In this document: piece after piece, positions 23,720 through 34,567 of the stretch
Numbering within the stretch: position 1 is the first letter of the stretch
Layout: each line of letters starts with the position of its first letter
Assembly: GCA_963662155.1 (NCBI GenBank)
Contig: OY759263.1
Location: 41,202,584 to 41,266,583 of the forward strand
DNA: 64,000 nt
From: Lamellibrachia columna
Lineage: Eukaryota; Annelida; Polychaeta; Sabellida; Siboglinidae
Direction of reading: 5' to 3'
Notes under the pieces: model-generated
Databases searched by the model: none
Told to the model about the DNA's origin: nothing
What the model saw: only the letters and a program-made list of their open reading frames with translations
Made by a program: the position numbers and the translations under genes

Positions 23720-26082
23720 ACAGTCAATACGGTAACTGACAAACATGTTTTACAAACAAATTTAATGACTTCTTCACTAGCATTGGTTTGAAATTAGTAA
23801 ATATAATAAAAAATGTAAAAACTACCTACAACTAATTAAAAATCCAAGTATGCATGCATTTCAATTTAAACCACTTGACGAAGAAACTGTCTTTAAAACA
23901 ATTGATATGCTGCAGCCTAAACTAAGTTGCAGTATTGATGATATTTCAGTTAAGCTTTCGAAAACAATAAAGGCGGAAATATACAAACCAATTACTTTAA
24001 TAATTAATAAAATGTTAGCGACGCATATTTCCAGACAAATTGAAACTTGCAAAAGTTATACAACTTCATAAAAAGACGACAATACCATTCTCAACCATTA
24101 CCATTCTCAACCATTACAGACCCATATCAATCTTACCTGCCATCTCAAAAAATTTTGAACGCGTTATCTTTAATCAACTTCATGACCACTTTCATTCTAA
24201 TCAGCTATGTTATAGCAGCCAATACGGCTTCAGGAAACAGCACTCCGCTGAACTTGCTGCTCTTGAACTGATTGACAGGACACTGCAGAGCACGGGTAAA
24301 GGAGAATCCCCAATAAACATTTACTTTGACTTATCCAAAGCTTTTGATAGACTTGATCATGAAATCCTGTTATATAATTTAAAATACTACGGTCTAAATG
24401 TAACAGCTTTGTAATTATTAAAAAGTTATTTATCTAAACGTACACAGTATGTGGAATATGACGTCACATATAATATAGGTTATGGTACTACCGGAGTTCC
24501 ACAGGGGTCAATCGTAGGGCCCCTCTTATTTATATAAATGACATCGTATTTGCGAGTACTGTTTTCAAATCAATAATATATGCAGATGACACAACTCTGT
24601 ATAGTACATTAAATAGTCTTCAAGATTCAAACAACAAAATCTTAATGAAATAATTAATTATGAATTGTCCAAGATAAGCACATGGTTAAAGGCGAATAAG
24701 TTATCGTTAAATGTAAATAAATTTAAGTTCATGGTCTTCTGTAAACCGCAGAAAAAGATACGACTGCCAACTTTGCACATTGATGGATCAAAATTGGAAT
24801 GCGTAGAAGAGTTCAACGTTCTGGGCATCACAACTGATAAATACTTAAATTGGAAGAGCCACATAAATAAATGAGCAAATAAATTATCAAAATCTATCGG
24901 TATTATGTATAAGTTGAAAAACATACTACCGCAAAATATAATGTTAGCTATATACAATTCTCTTATTTTGTCACAAATAAATTATGCTATATTAGCTTGG
25001 GGTTACCAGTTTGATCGGATTCACAAAATAGAAAAAAGCTATAAGAGCAATCACTCAAAGTAAGTACAATGCCCATACTGAACATATTTTGTAAAGAACT
25101 AAATTTGTTAAAAATAGAAGACATTTACAAAATACAGCATTTGAAATTTTCTATAAGTATGTAAACAACAACTTGCCAGAGTATTTTCAGGCCATGTTCT
25201 TTATTTATAATTCTATCATACAAGGCACAGAAACAATTTTGTAATTTCAAGAACTAATTATGAATATACAAAGAGATGCATTCAAATAAATTTAGTGTAT
25301 ATCCTAAATGACACTTCAAATATAATTAAAGATAAATGTCGCACACATAGTCTGCATGGGTTCTTCATTTATGCAAAACAAAACTATTTAAACAAATATG
25401 AAACATAATATGTATGCAAATTACAAAACCAAGATTAAACTTTTCCAAAAGCGTGACCCTCCAAAATGCATAAAGTCATGAAACTACATCAAAAATACCT
25501 AGCATTATGTTTTTCAATGTTATACTATTTGTATGATTTTTTTTAGTATACATGAATGTATAGGTGTATTTGTTCACTTGACAAGTGTTGCATAGCTGCT
25601 GCGCAACGTCTGTATTATCATTATTATATTATCCTTTTTTTCTCACATTCAGTTTAGGCAGGCGAGCTAACTAGCAAAATTTTAATTTGTTCTACATTAA
25701 ACGTAAGGTGGCTCTCACTCTAACGACATATGCTATGTCTTAGTGAGAGTTTTCATTGACTATATTCTTATATCATTCTATATGTGTATGTATGGATTTT
25801 TTTTGTTTGATATTAGTCAAAAATTTAATTATTCTCTCTCTCTCACACACGCATGCACGCATATAAGACGCAATGAATATATATATATGTATTCTCTATA
25901 TGTGGTGAGCCTGCTTTTTAAGTTTCATTCTTAAACGATATGCTTAATGAAGTTATTAAAATATGTAACTGACTATAATTAATGAGAAATTAGAAACCTT
26001 TGGTACTATAAGCTGGGTTGAATATAAGTATCATATCCCTTATTCCCAGATTTGCCACCTAGTGAGAATGGCTGACACTAAC

Positions 26083-26193
26083 CCTGACAGTTCTCCCCAA
26101 AGTAGCCAGTGAGACAACGACACTTGTAGTTGCCACCGAACGTTGTACAGATCCCTCCGTGGAGACATGGCCTGTTCCTGCAGATGTTATACT
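26083..26193 (-). CDS. EGF-like domain exon
   Basis: A 111-bp exon, acceptor TTTCAG and donor GTTAGT, phase 1-1; Cys spacing standard, Cys3-Cys4 loop TTFGGNYK. It sits between two large transposon clusters. The flanks 25,640-26,082 and 26,194-26,537 show no other feature. Confidence 0.83.
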
Positions 26194-27399
26194 CTGAAAA
26201 TATATAGATGGACGTACAGCAAGACACTGGCAAGAGAAGAAGATCAGGCAAACAGAAATGAATGACTAGAAGAAAGTACAAGACAAGAATCACAAGTCTG
26301 GACTAGAGGAACCCAACTGTAACTGAGGCTTAGTGCAATTACTTTGAAACCATCTACAATGACTTACATCTGACGTAATTGCCATGACAAACAAACCATG
26401 TGAAATAGTTTGATAAACTTGAACTGCTGAATGAACTATGAACCAGGGATTGGGACAATATTCGGAGTATTGCAATAGTCTTTTTTTCCATAAAAGTATT
26501 CAACATGTTCAAATAACGTAATACCTGTAAAATGTACTACCATAAATTCTCTATTTGTAGACGCACCCCTAATTAAAGCTGCACCCCGACTTTTGACATA
26601 AACCCCGACTTTCATCCCTGCCGTTTGTTGCAGGCCAAAACTTCATTTAAGGCACATCCGGACTTTGAGCCAGGACCGTTTTAACACTTCGTGTGACACA
26701 TTTCCGTGGCGCACACAATTAGTAACAAATTAAATGGGTTCTGCGAAAAAGTTAGAACTTTGCTAATAATTATCATAAACGAATGAATGGGGTATAATTT
26801 TATTGTTAAAAGAGTCTTTAATGTAATGCAATAATAATAAATACATCACATTATATAATCATGGGAATATTACTATGTGAATTTCGTCAAAACGGAAAAC
26901 AAAGATGAACAAATATCACCATGCTACCAGATAATAACTGGGTGGCTGAATGTCCATACACCCAGTGGGCGAAATGTAGCCATACACCCAGTGGGCGAAA
27001 TGTAGCCATACATGTTGGCTATACAATAAAGCTAAAATTATTCAAATATGTTGAGAAGTTTTGTTTGTATGACGTTTTATGTAGAACCATGTATAACGTT
27101 GCATGTATTGCAGCAGATTAAAAAGACTACCCGGGGTCTGTCTGTTGTTGTTTCAGCTGTTTCAACTTCAAAGGCTTTGAGTGACAACCGGTAACTATGT
27201 AATAACTGGACGTCTCATCAGCCGGCAGCAGCTGGTGAGAACAGATATTGTGGTTTTACTTATTTCTTGGAAAGTTCCTGTTGTTATTGTGTCATCGTTG
27301 GCCTACTGCCCTGATACTCACAAGTATTGATCAAATGTTAGCACATTCAACAAGCCTGGACATTGTTTATTTACTCTCGTGTTGTTTCTGGGGTTGTGC

Positions 27400-29400
27400 A
27401 CTGCAGACTTCACACAACTTTTCAGGGGATAATAAAACAGTCTGCTGTAATTGAGAGTATCATCGATAAATTTGTTCCCTTGAAAAAACAAGGAAAACAG
27501 TCTAGAAAGAAACACTTGTCAAAAGAAGCTATTAGAAAAATAGTGTTCAAGCAAACTATGTGGAGGGTTTATATGTGTACCAGAAAGGATAAAGACTATG
27601 CAAATTACAAAGAGGCACTTAACCTAGCTACAACTGAAATAAGAAAATCTAAAAGAACCTTTGAAAAAAAATTGGCAGGTAATATAAAAAATTACAGCAA
27701 GGAGTAAACAGAAAGTTTGAGATAAGGTCGGACCACTGGAAAACAACAGGGGAAACATAATTTCAGACGGGTTTCAAATGGCAGAGGTCCTGAATGAATA
27801 TTTAAGCTCAGTTTTTACCCCAGAAGATATCAGCTCACTTCCAGTTCCATTTACTAAATTTGAGGGCAATAGATCAGAACATTTAGGGCAGTTATTTGTA
27901 ACTCCTGAAATGATCGCAAACAGAATTAATAAGATGAAAAATAATAAATCACCTGGAGTTGATGGGATACCACCAAAACTGCTTAAGGAAATTGTTGAGC
28001 AAATTAGTAAACCACATGCAAAATTGTTTAACTTGTCACTAGAAGAAGGAATAGTTCCTTCAGAGTGGAAAGAGGCAAACATTATGCCGCTATTTAAGAA
28101 GGGATCAAGGAACAAGCCAGAAAATTACAGACCAGTGAGTTTAACATCAGTTGTATGTATATTACTCGAAACATTAATTAGAGACCACATTGTGTAACTC
28201 CTTGTAAAACATAAATTAATAAATACATCTCAACATGGGTTCCTAAAAGCAAGGTCATGTCTAACTAATCTCTTATGTTTTTTTGAAGAAATTTCAAAGT
28301 GGGTAGATGACGGGTCACCAGTGGATGTTGTCTACTTAGATTTTCAGAAAGCTTTCGATAAAGTGCCAAATCAAAGATTGTTACTTAAACTAAGAGCCCA
28401 TGGCATGGGTAATGATGTAATCAACTGGATAGAAAATTGGCTTACACACAGAAAACAGAGAGTAATAGTAGATGGTGAGATTTCAAACAGGAAATCTGTT
28501 TTGTGTGGGGTACCACAGGGATCAGTATTAGGCCCTATACTGTTTTTAATATATATAAATGATTTGGAAGATGACATATATAGCAAAGTACTCAAATTTG
28601 CAGATGACACAAAAGTATTGAGAAAGGTTACTAATGATACAGATAAACAAAGTTTACAGGATGATCTAGATAAATTAGTTAAATGGTCAGAAAAATGGCA
28701 AATGTTATTCAATTTTGGGAAGTGTAAATGTATACACATAGGACATGGAAACATGGATGAAGAATATAAAATGGGGGATGCTGTACTAGGTAGAACCACA
28801 CAAGAAAAGGACTTAGGAGTAACATTTAGTGCTGACATGAAAGTTTCAGAGCAATGTGGGATTGCTGCTTCGAAAGGAAATCAAATTCTAGGGCTAATTA
28901 GGAGAACTGTCACGGAGAAACAGCTAATTGTATCCCTGTACAAAGCAATAGTTAGACCACATTTGGAATATTGTATTCAAGCATGGAGGCCATATCGTAA
29001 AAAGGACATAAACAAACTAGAAAGAATACAACGAAGAGCAACTAAAATAATTCCAGAATTGAGAGACCCTAGTTACGAAAGTCGCTTATTACAATGTGGT
29101 TTGACAACACTAAAGACCAGGAGACTAAGAGGAGTCAAAATAGAAGTGTTTAAAATAGTGAATGGTTATGAGGATGTTGACAGGAATATGTTCTTCAAAC
29201 TTAAAGAAGGCAGTAGAACCAGAGGACACAAAGCAGCATTAGTTAAGGAGCAGTGTAGGCTGGACATGAGAAAGTACTCTTCCTCACAGAGAAATGAATG
29301 GAACAAACTGCCAATTGATTGTGTTAATGCTAGTAATGTGAATATGCTTAAAAATAGAATTGACAGATATTTGATAAGGGCGGGCTACACATAGATGAGA
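27400..29400 (+). mobile_element. CR1-like LINE, 5'-truncated
   Basis: Reverse transcriptase of a CR1-type LINE inside the Tigger element. Its open blocks are 27,440-27,706, 27,778-28,197 and 28,321-29,394. They are broken by a TAA and frameshift near 27,707 and a TAA at 28,195. RT landmarks are SPGVDGIPPKLLK, ENYRPVSLTSVV, VVYLDFQKAFDKVPN, CGVPQGSVLGPILF and LKFADDTKV. The tail block runs to the C-terminal RNEWNKLPID motif. Only three lesions suggest moderate age. Confidence 0.88.
28321..29394 (+). CDS. CR1-like reverse transcriptase, C-terminal block
   Basis: 357 residues cover RT motifs from the first catalytic Asp (YLDFQKAFDKV) through the FADD palm to the end of ORF2. The frame is open, but upstream parts of the same protein are separated by a stop, so this is a fragment of a dead ORF rather than a host gene. 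Confidence 0.85.
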   Translation: MDVVYLDFQKAFDKVPNQRLLLKLRAHGMGNDVINWIENWLTHRKQRVIVDGEISNRKSVLCGVPQGSVLGPILFLIYINDLEDDIYSKVLKFADDTKVLRKVTNDTDKQSLQDDLDKLVKWSEKWQMLFNFGKCKCIHIGHGNMDEEYKMGDAVLGRTTQEKDLGVTFSADMKVSEQCGIAASKGNQILGLIRRTVTEKQLIVSLYKAIVRPHLEYCIQAWRPYRKKDINKLERIQRRATKIIPELRDPSYESRLLQCGLTTLKTRRLRGVKIEVFKIVNGYEDVDRNMFFKLKEGSRTRGHKAALVKEQCRLDMRKYSSSQRNEWNKLPIDCVNASNVNMLKNRIDRYLIRAGYT

Positions 29401-30734
29401 AAATTGTTGGACTCTCGATAAGCCAATGGCTTCCTTGTCCACGTGCCATCTGGAACTTGTTGTTTGGGATGGCAATCTTGTTAAATCTTGTTAAAAAAAC
29501 TGCAATTGTCTCCGAGGGAATGGCGATGCATGTTGATTGCATAATCGGCAAGGCGTGACCGTTATTTTCAGAACTATTGCTTGACAGATTCGCAGACAGT
29601 TTACTGGCGCGCGTTAACGGGACCACTTGCATAGAACACCAAGGGATTATAACATTGTATCTTGTACAAGAGAAAATGTAATTAACTCCAACGAGGCACT
29701 GGTAGTGTTGTTGCTTTGACAATCGGACGAAGCCAGCAAGCTTGGAACTCCTCATAAAAGTAACGCAGCTTAAAACATCAAAACCTGAAACCATGCGCGA
29801 CATCGATGTTGCTGTAATCCCCGGCGGTCTGACGCTGCCAGCACAGTCGCTTGACGTTAGCATCAATTGCTAATTCAAGCAGCAGATGCGGCACTTGTGG
29901 GAGCACTAGATGATTCATGGAGCTCCTGGTGGCCGCTATCGTGTGCCGGCCAAGGAGATTCTTGTAAAATGGCTCGTGAAGGCATGGGGCGCGATTCCAT
30001 CTGCCATGTTTGAATACAGTTATAAGAAGTGTGGCATCTCCAACACTGGAACGGACGACATCATGTTCGAAGATGTTTGCCGGTACATGCGGCCATGGTC
30101 AGCGATGCCAACGACTCAGACATGAATACGTGGGATAACGCCGCCATGATAACTGGCAGCGTTCTTCGACAGCGACAATGAAAGTGATTTTGAAGGATTT
30201 TAACTATGACATGATTTGACATGTTTGATCATAGTTTTTGAACACTACAGACATGGGTTTTTATGTTTTATGTAATTATTTGTTATGCACCAATGGCAAT
30301 TGTAATACAATGTTTTACTGATGCATCCGACTTCGTTTTTTCATTGATTATAAACCGTTATTTATCGCACTAATAGCCGTTACCACTGACAACCCAATGA
30401 GCCAACTTTTGCAATTTTTTCGGCAAATTACTGTATTTAAAGCCGTCATCATCATCAATTCGGCTACACACTATTGTAATTGAAGCCACGGCTACAAATA
30501 GAGAATTTATGGTAACTATTTTTAAATAGTGTAAAATATACTAAATTACATGGCAGAAAAGTATTGCAAATGTATCTGCAATACTTTTACGTGCATTTAT
30601 AATACATCTGGGAAAATGCAATGCTGCATTGCAAGTATTTGCAATAGTTTTGCCCACATCGCTACTGTGGACAGATGCAATTATTGAGACTGAAGAAGAT
30701 TTAGGCAGAGCATCAAGACCCTGGTGACACGTAC

Positions 30735-30857
30735 TCTCACAATTTTCCCCACTGTAGCCATCAGGACACTTGCACTGGTAATCACGCATCCCTGGTACTG
30801 TGACGCATGTACACGTGCCATTGTTGAGGCATGGCCGACTGGCGCATGGATCTTTAT
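30735..30857 (-). CDS. EGF-like domain exon (long Cys3-Cys4 loop)
   Basis: A 123-bp exon, acceptor GTGCAG and donor GTACGT, phase 1-1. After Cys3 comes an extra Cys (CTC) and a longer loop ([10 protein letters not shown]), so the domain has seven Cys. The odd Cys might pair with another domain. Confidence 0.78.
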
Positions 30858-31032
30858 CTGCACACAATAACATTGTTTTATTAGTAAAACATTCACAAGG
30901 TCCACATCAAAGTTTTCAAAACAATTCTCATGGATTTACACTCAAGAAATACCAATTTAACGGATTTACTATTGCATTGATACATGTAATTACCATCAAC
31001 AATATATGAGAGCAGTAACACAGACACAGTAC

Positions 31033-31161
31033 CTTGGCATCTGTCGCCAGCTGTTCCAATGACACATGCACAGTAAAATGCACCTTTTTGTCCAACTGTT
31101 ATGCACGTGCCATGGTTCTCGCATGGTGAACTCGTGCACGGGTGGTTCTGGAGTGCTTCCT
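31033..31161 (-). CDS. EGF-like domain exon
   Basis: A 129-bp exon, acceptor TCTGCAG and donor GTACTG, phase 1-1. It has a longer N-terminal lead (EEALQNHP) and a ten-residue Cys3-Cys4 loop. The last loop (VIGTAGDR) lacks the usual aromatic residue. A 40-bp direct duplication lies upstream at 31,505-31,585. Confidence 0.75.
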
Positions 31162-31794
31162 CTGCAGAGACACAATCCACACTTTACAAGACACCAACAT
31201 ATTGCAGTCTTGCTAAATGTGAACATTGTATGTCTTATAAAATCTTTCGACTTGCCAAGACTGTTACAGTTCACATAGGCATTGTGTGTACAGATGCAAA
31301 CTGATCAGCACACTGTACCTGTATTTCACATGGGTTCACATTCCAGGCATTATAACAGCTTCTGTTGACGATAACTTAGGAAACTCTCACGTCTAAGTAT
31401 GATTATTGGAAAATCAGTACAACTGGTGATAACTCTACAACCTTACATTATTTTACTGGTTAAAAATATTTCACTTGAATACACACCGATACTTGGTTAA
31501 GCAGGGATGTGTCTCCAAATACAACCTCATAAGTCAAGAATGCACATGTGTCTCCAAATACAACCTCATAAGTCAAGAATGCACATTTTCATATTTTCAA
31601 CATAAAAAATTGGCATGGTATCATTACCACTGAAATGCAGCCCTAGAACTCCCTAATCAGTGGCACACTCTGGCAGTCATTTCCAAGAATCTAATACAAC
31701 TTGCCATATATATAAGGAGGAGTGTTTATGGCCAGCATAACACATTTTGCAACTATCTATTCATATGGATTGTAAAGAACAGCAAAGACTGCTT

Positions 31795-32935
31795 CAATAA
31801 CAATATGGCAGCACCAATGTTTGGCATGGAACTGTTACCTCGGTGGCCATAACAATATGACAGCACCAATGTTTGGCATGGAGCTGTTACCTCGATGGCC
31901 ATAACAATATGGCAGCACCAATGTTTGACATGGAGCTGTTACCTCACTGGCCATAACAATATGGCAGCACCAATGTTTGGCATGGAGCTGTTACCTCGCT
32001 GGCCATAACAATATGGCAGCACCAATGTTTGGCATGGAGCTGTTACCTCGTTGGCCATAACAATATGGCAGCACCAATGTTTGGCATGGAGCTGTTACCT
32101 CGCTGGCCATAACAATATGGCAGCACCAATGTTTGGCATGGAGCTGTTACCTCGCTGGCCATAACAATATGGCAGCACCAATGTTTGGCATGGAGCTGTT
32201 ACCTCGCTGGCCATAACAATATGGCAGCACCAATGTTTGGCATGGAGCTGTTACCTCGCTGGCCATAACAATATGGCAGCATCAATGTTTGGCATGGAGC
32301 TGTTACCTCGCTGGGATAACAATATGGCAGCACCAATGTTTGGCATGGAGCTGTTACCTCGCTGGCCACAATAATATGGCAGCACCAATGTTTGGCATGG
32401 AGCTGTTACCTCGCTGGCCATAACAATATGGCAGCACCAATGTTTGGCATGGAGCTGTTACCTCGCTGGCCTTAACAATATGGCAGCACCAATGTTTGGC
32501 ATGGAGCTGTTACCTCACTGGCCATAACAATATGGCAGCACCAATGTTTGGCATGGAGCTGTTACCTCGCTGGGATAACAATATGGCAGCACCAATGTTT
32601 GGCATGGAGCTGTTACCTCGCTGGCCACAATAATATGGCAGCACCAATGTTTGGCATGGAGCTGTTACCTCGCTGGCCATAACAATATGGCAGCACCAAT
32701 GTTTGGCATGGAGCTGTTACCTCGCAGGCCATAACAATATGGCAGCACCAATGTTTGGCATGGAGCTGTTACCTCACTGGCCATAACAATATGGCAGCAC
32801 CAATGTTTGGCATGGAGCTGTTACCTCACTGGGATAACAATATGGCAGCACCAATGTTTGGCATGGAGCTGTTACCTCGCTGGCCATAATAATATGGCAG
32901 CACCAATGTTTGGCATGGAGCTGTTACCTCGGTGG
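31795..32935. repeat. 52-bp minisatellite spanning a PAN-exon 5' splice site
   Basis: About 22 tandem units of 52 bp (core AATATGGCAGCACCAATGTT). Read on the minus strand, each unit contains the last roughly 11 exon bases (TGGCCAGCGAG, exon version TGGCCACCGAG), the GTAACA donor and about 40 intron bases. Units are nearly identical apart from scattered changes such as GCTGGGATAAC. Because 52 is not a multiple of three and TAA occurs in frame, distal donors would truncate the protein. Confidence 0.95.
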
Positions 32936-33167
32936 CCACATCTGATTGGCTGGTAATGGTTCACCGAGACATCCCGGTCGAGCATGTGCAGGGCGTGTGC
33001 ATCATTATGCAGCCAGCATGCTTGGTGGTCCATGATGTAGTCAACTGCGACACACTGCATGTCAGCCATGCATACGTGCTTGCATGTCTTCAGATCGTTG
33101 ATGGAATTGTTCATGTGACCGCCGGCTGCAAACCTCTTGCGAAACCGTGCAAACCCACGGATGCAAG
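32928..33167 (-). CDS. PAN/apple-like domain exon
   Basis: A 240-bp exon, acceptor TTTCAG and donor GTAACA, phase 1-1. Cys pattern: an opening Cys, then TCKHVCMADMQCVAVDY, ACWLHNDA and a closing RCG. Such disulphide-rich modules bind proteins or carbohydrate in secreted proteins. It is clearly paralogous to the exon at 36,658 (same length, shared CVA-DY, CW and VNHY-P-RC). The PAN assignment rests on the Cys pattern. Confidence 0.72.
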
Positions 33168-33500
33168 CTGAAACATAACATGTCTGATGTGATCATCAGG
33201 AAACAACACATTCACAGTTACTCAATCCCAAGTGTATGATCCCTTTATTTCTAGGGAAGTACTAAATCAACCTTCAATTGTACGACACCAAAGAAACAAC
33301 TGAATTGTCACAAATTATAGAACCAATATAGATTGATCAGCCATCTAGATTCAGACCCACAATATATATGATGGCAAGGCAGAGAAAACTTCATTTATAT
33401 CATAAAGGCAAGAAACAACTGCTCAACAGTTAATACTATGTAGTGTGTTTTAACTAATTGGCATGACCAACAGCCCAATAAGCAGCAGCAATTGTCGACT

Positions 33501-33610
33501 TGTGACTGAAAATTATCCAGTATTCTGCTAGTCAAAAGTGGAAATAAATTAAATCAGATAAATCACTGAGTTTGACCCACAACTTTGCAAGTGGATAATT
33601 TTCAGTCACA
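33501..33610. repeat. 19-bp perfect inverted repeat
   Basis: TGTGACTGAAAATTATCCA at 33,501-33,519 is repeated in reverse complement at 33,592-33,610 with a 72-bp interior. It may be a tiny fold-back MITE. The flanks show no convincing target duplication. The rest of 33,168-33,970 is intron-like. Confidence 0.85.
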
Positions 33611-33970
33611 ATTCACTTTGTAGGTGCGCGTCATCACAACTTTTGTTGTTCTTTTTGAAAACATCTCCACAGAACATCTTCACGGTTTTCTTTTATAAGG
33701 CAAAACAAACTATTAAAAAAACAGTAAAATTGCACAGTAAAACCAAACAATGTTTGAAGGAACAGTCAAATGTATGTAACAAAAGACATAATGTACTAAT
33801 ATACATATTATATTGTAGTGTTGGTGCATTGTTGGATTGTCTGGTTCGGCTGGTAATTGCGGGGCTTGTTCACTCATAAATGTCCATTCGAAAAAAGCAA
33901 CAAAATCAGTAACATTGAACGTTCTAAAAATCCTCTGTGTTGCCAAAAGCTACAGTAGCGAACCACTGAC

Positions 33971-34078
33971 CTTGACAATTGCGTCCATGATATCCACGTC
34001 GACACAGACACTTTCGTCTGTGACCCCGACGCACGCACAGTCCCCCATTGCGACAGGGACACAGTACACATGGATCAG
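33971..34078 (-). CDS. EGF-like domain exon between two PAN exons
   Basis: A 108-bp exon, acceptor TTCCAG and donor GTCAGT, phase 1-1. An extra Cys lies inside the first loop (CVLCPC), and the Cys3-Cys4 loop is very basic (VRRGHRRK), with another basic stretch (RRGYHGRN) at the end. It separates the two PAN modules. Confidence 0.8.
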
Positions 34079-34567
34079 CTGGAAACACAGGCAGGTTAGA
34101 ACCACTGCTTCCGAAACAAAAACAGCCTGCTTAACCCACTGTGACTACAGCACATACTATTATGTATCACATGTATATGCCATTACAACTGCAGTACGTA
34201 TATGGGTCGTTCTCCAAAGCTGGGAGCCAGTGTGACATGAGTCTAAAAAATTCAATACGTTTAAAAACCTTACTTTTTGGTATTTTTTAAAAGATATAAA
34301 CCAAAATGCAACATTATGTCATGGTGTAAACAAGATCAATGTTGCAGCTTTATGTATGTGGTGTGGTCTTAAAGTTACGTCAATCTAAAGTTGTCCCTTG
34401 TAACACGGAAACCAAGCAGGATGAAAATTTCAATTAAAATTTGTTTGCCCCATACATGCAAAACTGACAGAGATACGACGTAACATACATACAGAGCCAC
34501 AAACTACTTTATAATATAGAAAAAAAAAGCACTGCAAATTATAGTACATAAGTGGGAATACAAACAC

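Larger units (their letters stand above)
18000..25630 (+). mobile_element. L2-like LINE with ORF1, split by an RTE
   Basis: A long degraded non-LTR element. An ORF1 lies at 18,397. An endonuclease (CIQETWLSDNSDTSLLRLGG; THGGVAIYLSDKY; DVVIFGDYNINLL; DHQPYFIIL) lies at 19,980-20,865. After the RTE insertion comes an RT (RPISILPAISKNFERVIF, SSQYGFRKQHSAELAALEL, YFDLSKAFDRLDHEIL, TTGVPQGSIVGPLLF, then YADDTTLY) at 23,850-24,900. Stops and frameshifts are frequent, so it is inactive. The 3' end near 25,620 has a short ATT repeat. The 5' boundary is approximate. Confidence 0.82.
26540..30512 (+). mobile_element. Tigger/pogo-like DNA transposon with a nested LINE
   Basis: Perfect terminal inverted repeats beginning CCATAAATTCTCTATTTGTA are flanked by TA on both sides (26,538 and 30,513), the target duplication of the Tc1-mariner-pogo group. 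At 29,800-30,123 the plus strand encodes remnants of a Tigger DDE transposase: IPGGLT followed by AQSLDV, then a tail with AWGAIPSAMFEYSYKKCGIS. Stops interrupt this fragment. The middle is taken up by a CR1-like LINE. Confidence 0.8.

Noticed and set aside
21562..23735. Plus-strand frames of 60-170 residues over the RTE
   Set aside because: Antisense of an intact RT frame; no independent support.
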